Shown here piece by piece: positions 1 through 7,200 of a stretch of DNA of 8,622 nucleotides; within the stretch, counting starts at the first letter, position 1, and the number at the start of each line of letters is the position of its first letter. The notes under the pieces are model-generated. The model had not been told where the DNA came from. It searched no databases and saw only the letters and a list, made by a program, of their open reading frames with translations. The position numbers were made by a program, and so were the translations under genes. Location: assembly GCA_025354075.1 (NCBI GenBank), contig JANXNO010000203.1, positions 1 through 8,622 of the forward strand, in the 5' to 3' direction. Origin of the DNA: Burkholderiales bacterium. GTDB taxonomy: Bacteria > Pseudomonadota > Gammaproteobacteria > Burkholderiales > Casimicrobiaceae.

Positions 1-1
1 A

Positions 2-1372
2 TTGACCGCTCACCTCGTCAGTCGGCTCTGTCGGCTCTGGGGCGGCAGCGGGAATTTAGCGCTCGCGGCGGCTGCGATCGTATTTTCAATCCCGGCGATC
101 GCCAATTCCGCGCTCACACCCAAGCCTGATTTGATCGCAGGATTGCTTTTTCTCCTGGCGTTCTGGTTTACGGTGCTCGCGCTGAAGCAACGAGATCTCA
201 ACAATCTTCTTTTTGCGTTCGGCGCGGGTGCGCTGTCGATCCAGTGCAAGTTGGTGAGCGTGCCGTATCTGGGCGTGCTCGCGGTTGCGGTATGTCTGGC
301 AGCGCACGTGTGGCGCGTCCGCGCTGATTGGCCTACGCCGCAGCGCTGGGCACCTGCCACCCGCATTGCGTGGGTGTGTGCGCTGCTGTGCCTGGTAGTC
401 ACTGTCGCGCTAACGTTCCGAACCTGGCATCTGACGGGCATGCCTACCGTCGGCCCGGATCCGTTAGTAAAAATATGGAACTTGCTGGGCTTCGAGTTTA
501 AGGAGCCTACGGGCACGTTGCAGTGGACGTGGCCACAGGTATGGTCTGAGGTTCCTATGATCGCCTTTGATATGTTGTTCAAGCCATCGCGGCTGCCGAA
601 CATCATCATTACGTGGATTGGCAACATCTGGCTTTGGATTGCCCTGTTTGCGGCGCTGTGCGCGATCTCGCGCCCCAAGCTCGCAAGCTATAAGGATGGT
701 CATTGGCTACTGGGTCTGTGCGTAATGGGTTGCGGGCTTGTGCTCGCGTTCAGCGTTCGCTTGCATAGCCGGGGAGGCGACGGCAATTACCTTATTGCAC
801 CGCTGTTGATCGCGGTTCCGCTTTTCCTGGCAACGCTTTCTCGCCTCACGGAGACAGAGGTGCGTCGCTCAGAGCGTGTTGTCGCGACGCTCGGCGTGGT
901 GTGCGCCGTCGTGTTTCATTGCTCCTATTCGTTGGCCAACGCATGGTGGAGTGCACCGGGCACGCGAGCCTGGGACTGGAATTTTGCAGGCGGGGTTTAC
1001 GACACCAAAGATATGCGCAGCGACAAGCTGAAGTTTTATGGTCTTAGCGAAGCTGAGGAAGTCTTGCTTAAAGAAAGACATCCATTACACGTGGTCGGCT
1101 ACACCAAGGAGGACTCAGGATTTTGGTTGTCGGCGCGATACGAGTCGCTGCACAGCATTATGTTTTCACGTCCCGAATATGTTTCAACCCGAGACGGCTT
1201 CCTGCGTTTTTCAAAGCTGGCGAATGTGGATATGGTTATCTTGCCTGCGGTTCAAGAGGATAAAGCGCCAGACGATCCGTCTGTGGTCGATGCGATGCTT
1301 CGCCCACGTTGCGCGCAGGCGTTGCCATCATGTCAAAAAGTGGGGCGCTATTTACTCATCGATCTGCGCTAG
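2..1372 (+). CDS. Polytopic membrane protein, probable GT-C (GT39/ArnT-like) glycosyltransferase, 5' truncated
   Basis: The reading frame is open to the left edge and its first codon here is TTG, so the true start is almost certainly outside the window; 456 codons are visible, ending in TAG. Hydrophobic segments that look like membrane helices lie near residues 17-36, 43-61, 66-82, 87-104, 121-140, 200-222, 235-254, 262-279 and 292-311. A hydrophilic tail of about 140 residues (320-456) follows, presumably periplasmic. The segment NSALTPKPDLIAG (35-47) between two helices resembles the Asp-containing loop found after the first helices in lipid-linked-sugar-dependent GT-C enzymes. The catalytic first-loop Asp/Glu of that superfamily would be in the missing part. 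The likely role is transfer of a sugar from a polyprenyl-phosphate donor at the periplasmic face of the inner membrane; donor and acceptor are unknown. It could also be another polytopic polysaccharide protein. G+C is low in places (25 of 60 in 1021-1080). It converges with the methyltransferase gene at 1405 across a 32-bp gap with no clear terminator. Confidence 0.82.
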   Translation: MTAHLVSRLCRLWGGSGNLALAAAAIVFSIPAIANSALTPKPDLIAGLLFLLAFWFTVLALKQRDLNNLLFAFGAGALSIQCKLVSVPYLGVLAVAVCLAAHVWRVRADWPTPQRWAPATRIAWVCALLCLVVTVALTFRTWHLTGMPTVGPDPLVKIWNLLGFEFKEPTGTLQWTWPQVWSEVPMIAFDMLFKPSRLPNIIITWIGNIWLWIALFAALCAISRPKLASYKDGHWLLGLCVMGCGLVLAFSVRLHSRGGDGNYLIAPLLIAVPLFLATLSRLTETEVRRSERVVATLGVVCAVVFHCSYSLANAWWSAPGTRAWDWNFAGGVYDTKDMRSDKLKFYGLSEAEEVLLKERHPLHVVGYTKEDSGFWLSARYESLHSIMFSRPEYVSTRDGFLRFSKLANVDMVILPAVQEDKAPDDPSVVDAMLRPRCAQALPSCQKVGRYLLIDLR

Positions 1373-1404
1373 CTGGGTTGTGGCTCGATGGTTGGCCGCA
1401 GCGC

Positions 1405-2292
1405 TCATCGGGTTGCAACAATTGCGTTCTGATCGCCGAACAACGCGGTCTCTTCTCCCCATGCGTCGAGCATCGCTACCGAGCGAAATCCAGCCTTGCG
1501 AAGCGCATCCAGCAGTTCCCAGCCAAAGTGGTAGAAGCACAGCACGCCGTCCCCAGGAATAGTTGGATTGCCATGATATTCGGGGGGTTCAATATGAACC
1601 AGGTTGCCGCCTTCGATTCGGGCGCGTACCAGCGTGGTTGGCGACGCGTTCAGGAATGGTGCTGTCAAGAGCACCTGGCCGCCGTCGCGTAATACACGGT
1701 GAAATTCGCCGAGTGCCTTTGTGTAGTCGGGTACATGTTCGAGCACGTCGAAACTGCCCAAGAGGTCGAACGACTGATCCGGAAATGACAACTTGCAGAC
1801 GTCTTCGTGCCTGATCATTGCCGTTGGATCGAGTAAATAGGCCATTAGCTTGGCGCTGGCTTTTGCCTGTTCAAGCAGGCTTGGCGTGAATTCGCTTCCG
1901 ACAATATTCGGGAACGAACGGCGCAGTACCCTGTAGAGCGGGGTGAGCTGTTCAGTGAGATAAACGCGCGGTTCGGCAGTATTTGCCGCTGCGCGATGAA
2001 ACCATTCGGCGGCGAGGCGAATACGCGTGATGGCACCGCAATCATCGCATGCGCCCGACTCGCGCCAGTAATACCCAGATGGCGTTAAAGCGCTTTGCGA
2101 ATGCACAAGTCGGCCGATGCCCTGATGCGCCTGACAGAAAAACTGCGGCGAACTGCCGCGCTCAAGCGCTTGGGTGAGGGGTAATTCAACGGCCCGGCGG
2201 GCCGTCTGACAATCCGGTTCGTGCATCCATTTCAGGTAATCGCGACGCTGTGTGAAGTAGCGAAAGCGCGAAAGCGGAGCCCCCGCCATCAT
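1405..2292 (-). CDS. Class I SAM-dependent methyltransferase with N-terminal Cys/His cluster and atypical motif I
   Basis: A 295-residue protein. The C-terminal half has the Methyltransf_11 signature SFDLLGSFDVLEHVPD (174-189), then a helix and GGQVLLTAPF (204-213), matching motifs II and III of class I enzymes. The usual glycine-rich SAM loop is absent. Its place is taken by VYLTEQLTPLY (110-120) followed by NIVGSEF (129-135), in which E134 sits where the ribose-binding acid normally is. From memory, a sub-family of methyltransferases has this TEQ...GSE arrangement, so it is probably active rather than decayed. The N-terminal region has C53-x2-H56 and C82-x2-C85 next to WRESG (76-80), suggesting a small zinc-binding ribbon. 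The first ATG of an ATG-ATG pair overlaps the stop of the upstream acyl-CoA synthetase gene (ATGA, 2289-2292), so translation is probably coupled. A weak AAAGG lies about 12 nt upstream. The substrate is unknown; a sugar or small-molecule O-methyl transfer in the cytoplasm is plausible. Confidence 0.92.
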   Translation of the reverse strand: MMAGAPLSRFRYFTQRRDYLKWMHEPDCQTARRAVELPLTQALERGSSPQFFCQAHQGIGRLVHSQSALTPSGYYWRESGACDDCGAITRIRLAAEWFHRAAANTAEPRVYLTEQLTPLYRVLRRSFPNIVGSEFTPSLLEQAKASAKLMAYLLDPTAMIRHEDVCKLSFPDQSFDLLGSFDVLEHVPDYTKALGEFHRVLRDGGQVLLTAPFLNASPTTLVRARIEGGNLVHIEPPEYHGNPTIPGDGVLCFYHFGWELLDALRKAGFRSVAMLDAWGEETALFGDQNAIVATR

Positions 2293-4004
2293 GTGCGGGT
2301 CGAGCCTTTCGCCATGTCCCGATCCCGCAATACCTTGCGTTGAATCTTGCCGGTCGTCGTCATCGGCAGCTCGTTGACAAATTCAAATTCTTTGGGATAT
2401 TCGTAGGGTGCGAGTCGGCCGCGTACATGCAGGGCGAGGCTCTTTTGGAGTTTTTCGGTGGGTTCGAAACCTGCTGCGAGCACGATGAACGCTTTGACGA
2501 TCATGCCGCGTTCAGCGTCTGGTTTGCCGATCACTGCGGCCATTGCAACCGCTGAATGTTGAATCAGGCAGCTCTCGATTTCTGCGGGCCCAATGCGGTA
2601 GCCCGCGCTCTTGATCACGTCATCGCTGCGCCCGTCGTACCAGAGATAGCCGTCAACATCCATGTGGGCCATGTCGCCGGTGCGGCACCAGTCGCCCGAG
2701 TATTTCGCCTTGGTGCCCGCATCGTTGCCGAGATAGCCCAGAAAAAAAACGGGATCAAGGTCGCCATTAGCGTCGCGCCGATTGACGGCGACGTCCCCCG
2801 ACTCGCCCAGCGGCACGCCACGGCCCAGCGTGTCGAGCACTGCAATCTGGTGACCTGGATACGCGCGGCCCATGCTGCCTGGGCGCGCGGGCCACAGCAA
2901 CGAGCAGTTGCCCACGACATAGTTGAGCTCGGTCTGACCAAACATTTCGTTAAGCGTGACACCCAGCGCGCGCTGCGTCCATTCGAACGCGGCCTCGCCC
3001 ACGCTCTCGCCTGCACTCATGATGGAACGCAGCTTTAGCGTGTAATGTTCGCGCGGAAACGGCACGCTCTTCATCATCATTTTGAGCGCAGTCGGGAACA
3101 GAAAGGTGCAGGTCACGCGATATCGTTCCATCAACGAAAACGCACGCGCGGGGTCGAACCGTCCGCGATAGCCCACAATCGTATGGCCAAAATAAAGCGT
3201 CGGCAGTAGCGCATCCCACAGCCCGCCCGTCCACGCCCAATCGGCGGGCGACCAAAATATGTCGCCCGGTTGCGGGAACTGGTTGTGCGAGTAAATAAAG
3301 CCAGACAAATTGCCGTACAGCGCACGGTGCGGGATCAGCGCACCTTTGGGCGGGCCGGTGGTGCCGCTGGTGTAGATCACGAGCGCGGCAGCGTCGGCTG
3401 CTGTGTCGGCAACCGCGAACGTGTCGCTGCCATGCGTCAGCAAATCATCCCAGTCGATAGCGGAGGCGTCACCCGCGCCTGCGCAGGCGACCACCGAGGT
3501 GAGACAGGCGATCTGCGCGCGGACTGACAGCACGTTAGCGAGCGACGCTGAGTCGCAAATGGCCAGCTTGCATTGCGCGTGCTTCAGCCGATACGCCAGC
3601 GCATCGGGCCCAAACAGCACGGTGAGCGGTACGGCCACTGCACCCAACTGCAACACGGCGAGCAGCGATACTGCCGTCTCAATGCGTTGTGGCAGGCAGA
3701 CAGCGATCCGGTCGCCCTCGCGAATGCCGATGGCGCTGAGGGCGGACGCGAGGCGGTGGACGCGTCGCGACAGCTCGGCGTAGGCAACACTGGCATGTTC
3801 GCCGGTTTCGTCCTCCCATTCAATCGCGATATGCCCGGCGCGGCTGGGATCTACCGCCCAGCGGTGCGCACACACGGTGGCGATGTTGAATCGCGGTGGC
3901 ACCTGCCACGTCCAGTCCCGGTAGTGCTTGCCATACTGGTCGACACCCGGGGCCGGCGCGGGGGCGGGCGGAGGGAGCGGGAATGAGGTGGGAGGTTGCA
4001 CCAT
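2289..4004 (-). CDS. AMP-forming acyl-CoA synthetase (medium-chain / ACSM-like)
   Basis: This 571-residue member of the ANL adenylating superfamily activates a carboxylic acid with ATP to an acyl-adenylate and then transfers it to CoA in the cytoplasm. The core motifs are all present: P-loop YTSGTTGPPKG (211-221), MSAGESVGE (329-337), NEMFGQTE (352-359), GDWCRTGD (437-444), DGRSDDVIKSAGYRIGP (457-473) and the C-terminal TTTGKIQRKVLR (549-560), whose K553 is the expected adenylation lysine. The FGQTE form of motif A5 and a length well under the ~650 residues of acetyl-CoA synthetase point to an ACSM-like medium-chain or aryl/short-branched acid enzyme; the exact acid cannot be read from sequence. 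The N-terminus is Pro/Ala-rich (residues 9-20). ATG 4004 is the first start after an in-frame TGA, with no obvious Shine-Dalgarno. The gene is locally GC-rich (40 of 60 in 3601-3660). It overlaps the downstream methyltransferase by ATGA and starts 43 bp from a divergent small ORF. Confidence 0.97.
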   Translation of the reverse strand: MVQPPTSFPLPPPAPAPAPGVDQYGKHYRDWTWQVPPRFNIATVCAHRWAVDPSRAGHIAIEWEDETGEHASVAYAELSRRVHRLASALSAIGIREGDRIAVCLPQRIETAVSLLAVLQLGAVAVPLTVLFGPDALAYRLKHAQCKLAICDSASLANVLSVRAQIACLTSVVACAGAGDASAIDWDDLLTHGSDTFAVADTAADAAALVIYTSGTTGPPKGALIPHRALYGNLSGFIYSHNQFPQPGDIFWSPADWAWTGGLWDALLPTLYFGHTIVGYRGRFDPARAFSLMERYRVTCTFLFPTALKMMMKSVPFPREHYTLKLRSIMSAGESVGEAAFEWTQRALGVTLNEMFGQTELNYVVGNCSLLWPARPGSMGRAYPGHQIAVLDTLGRGVPLGESGDVAVNRRDANGDLDPVFFLGYLGNDAGTKAKYSGDWCRTGDMAHMDVDGYLWYDGRSDDVIKSAGYRIGPAEIESCLIQHSAVAMAAVIGKPDAERGMIVKAFIVLAAGFEPTEKLQKSLALHVRGRLAPYEYPKEFEFVNELPMTTTGKIQRKVLRDRDMAKGSTRT

Positions 4005-4047
4005 AAGTAAAGGCCAAGGCTTCGAAAAGCACTCGTAAAATCACGGT

Positions 4048-4194
4048 GTGAAAGATAGTACGCCAAGCCCCACGCCGTCAACGTCGCTGCGGATTTTGAT
4101 CTGGGGCGTGGTGCTGTGCGTGCTGGCGGCGACTTTTTTGGCGTACGGCCAGATTGAACTGATGATTCAGTGGGTCACGGCGGTGCTGTGTTGA
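4048..4194 (+). CDS. Small single-helix membrane protein, 48 aa, hypothetical
   Basis: A GTG-started frame of 48 codons ends in TGA. The product begins with a Ser/Thr/Pro-rich hydrophilic stretch MKDSTPSPTPSTSLR (1-15). A single hydrophobic helix follows at about 16-34 (ILIWGVVLCVLAATFLAYG), then an amphipathic tail ending in TAVLC (44-48). An in-frame TAA at 4036-4038 leaves GTG 4048 as the only upstream start. No Shine-Dalgarno is visible; TAAAAT at 4036-4041 could be a -10 box giving a nearly leaderless message, but it lacks a convincing -35. Short one-helix proteins with an AxFLAY-type helix end and a Trp plus terminal Cys in the tail occur in betaproteobacteria as far as I recall, which is the main reason for calling it real. 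It sits between two leftward genes, divergent from the acyl-CoA synthetase and ending 7 bp before the stop of the glycosyltransferase gene. Its function is unknown. It could be a chance open frame. Confidence 0.5.
   Translation: MKDSTPSPTPSTSLRILIWGVVLCVLAATFLAYGQIELMIQWVTAVLC
4055..4081 (-). promoter_or_regulatory. Candidate sigma70-type promoter for the acyl-CoA synthetase/methyltransferase unit
   Basis: Read on the minus strand, TTGACG (4081-4076) is followed after 15 nt by TACTAT (4060-4055). The first hexamer matches the -35 consensus at five of six positions and the second matches the -10 at four of six, but the spacer is shorter than the usual 16-18 nt. Transcription would begin near 4048, leaving a leader of about 40 nt before ATG 4004. 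The site lies antisense inside the first codons of the small rightward ORF. Its position in the only non-coding gap upstream of the synthetase supports it; the short spacer and chance occurrence argue against. Confidence 0.3.
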
Positions 4195-4201
4195 TAAGAA
4201 A

Positions 4202-7200
4202 TCAGTCAGCGCGATTGCGTGTGAACAACGCCCGCACCGTAGGCAGCGCGGCGTCGGCCGAGAAGTGTGTGTGAACGTTGCCGATACCCGCCTGCGATAG
4301 CGTGTTCCACAGCGTCGCATCCAGGTAGGCTCGGGCAATGGCCTGGGCGAATGCCAGCGGATCGTCAGCGACCAGCACGTCAAGCTCGTTGCGCAGATGC
4401 ATGCCTTCCACCGCGCATGACGTTGCAACCACGGGAATGCCGTAAATCATCGCCTCGTTGATCTTGCCTTTGATGCCCGCACCGAAGCGCAGCGGAGCTA
4501 TCGAGACGCGCGCCCTTTGCAACAGTGGCTCCGTGTGTTCGACAAAACCGCGCACGTCGAGGCCCGTTTGCGAAAGCGCTTTAATGTCATCGGGCATGTT
4601 GCTGCCAACGATGGTGGTGGTGACATCGGGCACCAACTCCCGCAGCCGGGGTAGCACCTCGGCCGCGTACCACTGCACCGCGTCAATATTGGGCGGATGC
4701 CGGAAACCGCCGATAAATAGTATGCCTTCGCGCTCCTCAAGCGGCGCGGGCATTGCAACGGGCGAATGAATCATTGAAATGATTTCAACACGGGCCTGCG
4801 GCTCAATCTGTGCGAGCAAAGATTTTTCGAATTCGGACACAACCAGTGTGACGTCACTCTTCGCAATGACCCGCAATTCTTTGGCACGCGTGGCGGCGGC
4901 TGCACGGTGCATCGCCGGGTTTTGCAGTAGTACAGCCTCACGCTCTTCACGCACAAAATGCAAATCAACAGTGTCGAAAATGATGCGTGCATTGGGTGCT
5001 AATGTGCGCACCGTGCCGACGTATTGCGCCGCGATGTAGTAGCGGCAGAACATGATTGTGTCGAGCGTTGGGCCGCGCTCGCGCAACACGGCCCGAACCG
5101 ATCCCGCACACCTTCCGTGCAACAACTCGACACCCATGCCGGTGAGCAGTCGTGCGTATTTCGGGTTGCCGTCCAGGTTGTCTGCGATATAGGTTACGTG
5201 GTGGCCTTCCGCCTTGAGAATCGCCAGCAAATTCAGCAGTCGCACGGAGCCCGCGTCCTGATCCGGCGTGATCATGCAGGCTTCAACAATCAAAATATTG
5301 CTACGACTCGCACGATGCGCTTCTTGCTCTGGCTCAACCGCATTCTCGCGATGATTGACGAGCGTATGCTGCCAACGCTCAAAGAATTTTTTCGCGTTGG
5401 TAACTTGATACGCCTTGACCCCCGACGAAACGTCGCGCCCATGGCTCACACCTTCCAGGTGAAAAATTTCGGCTGCGGGTTGATACAGCACGCGCAGTCC
5501 GCGTGCGCGAATGCGAAAAGCGAGGTCGGCATCTTCGTAGTACGCGGGCGCATAGTGCGGGTCGAAGCCCCCCATGTTGGCGAACAATTCGCGTGTAATC
5601 GCAAGCGCTGCGCCGGAACAGAAGTCGGCGTTACGAACGAAATTAAATCGTGGGTCGTCGCAGTGTTCTCCGCGACCCCAGTTCCACGCGCTGCCATCGC
5701 GCCAGACGATGCCGCCTGCCTCCTGCACGCTGCCGTCTGCGTTCAAGAGCTTTGCGCCGACGAGCCCTACGTTTTTGTGGGCGGCAAAGGTGTCAATCAG
5801 GGCATCAAGTGAGCCGGGTCGAACCACAGTGTCATTGTTGAGAATGATCAGCCACTCACCGCGAGCGTGCGTTGCAGCCGCGTTCACGTTGCCGATAAAA
5901 CCAAGGTTTGCAGCATTGCGCACGATGCGAACACCCGTCACCGGCGCGAGGGCGACGGAAGCAGGTTCGGGCGAGCTATCGTCCATCACGATGATCTCGA
6001 AGGATCTGTGCAACGGTGCTTTGGCAATACTTGCAAGGCAGGCGAATGTGGTTGCGTGTTGACCATACACGGGTATCAAAATCGACACCAGCGGCAAATC
6101 AACGACCGTCGGCAGCACGAGCGGCGCGATCACGGGCGGCATGCTCTCCGGGAGTTGCATTGCTACCGGTGCCTCTGGCACACGAAACTCTGTGGCCAGC
6201 CGGTCACGCACGCTTGACCAGCCGCCACGGCGAAAACGCGCAACGCCGCCGCGCATCAGCACTGGGGCTCGCGGGATCAATTTAAGCGTTGAGCTGGCGA
6301 CGTGGCGTGCCCGGCGCGTGACGCGGACGACGCCCCGCAGCGGCCGGGTGATGCGCCACGATGTGCTGCTGATCATCTCGTTGCGGGCAGCGTCAATCTG
6401 GGCGTTGTGTTCTTGCTGTTGACGAACGGACGCTTCGAGATGCGCGATATAGTCGCGCGCAGACAGGGCGCGTGCTTCTGCGTCGTCAAACGCCGCGTGC
6501 CATTTGCTGCTCGCGTCGGCGTATTCGTCCTGGAGCGCTGCAACCGTTTCTTGTGCCGTCACTGCGGTTTCGTGCAGGGCGTTGAGTTCCGCGTTGAGCG
6601 CATCATATTGCGCGCGTCCAACCAGATGAGTTTCTCCCGGCGACATCATTTCGAGTGCACGCTCAACGACTTTTGTCGATGGCTGATGACCGCCATACAC
6701 GCCGATTCGGAACATATCGAGCAGCGCCTTGTGCCCGCCCTGCCTGACCGTACTCGATGCGACAGCCGAGGCCATCAATGCGTCCCTATTTGCCAACGCA
6801 CTTGCCGCTACTTCGACCGGTAGAACATCCGCATACCGTTGCGCGTAGCTCTCTGCGCTGCCTGGGCCAGTCAATCGCGAACTTTGCGGTGGCGTGAATG
6901 GGAGGGCGCGCGGCGACTGAGCAGATGCCGCGACGAGCGCATCATGCCACTGCACAGCGTTTGCATCGTGCGAAAGCAAGGTCGCGTTTTCGATACCTTG
7001 CAGGCGTTCGGCCAGCGCGCCAATATTCGATGCAACGATGGGGATGCCACTGGCAAGGGCCGCCGTCAAAATAAACGAATAGGTTTCCGGCACCTGGGAT
7101 GGCAACCAGATTACGTCGGGTCGTTCGTCCGCGATCAGCCCTGGCAAATCATTCGCTTCGTATGACCCGGTTGCTCGGAGCGTCGTCGGCAGTGGCTCCG

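Noticed and set aside
10..678. 222-codon leftward open frame opposite the membrane protein
   Set aside because: The opposite strand codes for a clear series of membrane helices, while this frame is Arg/Ser/His-rich without domains.
1386..1410. CGATG...CATCG inverted repeat in the convergent gap as a terminator
   Set aside because: A five-base stem with a 15-base loop and no following T run in either direction is too weak to call.
2556..3038. 160-codon rightward open frame opposite the acyl-CoA synthetase
   Set aside because: It is antisense to conserved adenylation motifs and has no recognisable features.
4036..4041. TAAAAT as a firm -10 promoter box for the small ORF
   Set aside because: No -35-like hexamer at suitable spacing and no TGn extension, so it is mentioned only in the ORF entry.
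5024..5812. 262-codon rightward open frame opposite the triple glycosyltransferase
   Set aside because: It lies fully antisense to a strongly supported GT2/GT4 region, shows no recognisable motif, and is expected as a shadow frame in GC-rich DNA.
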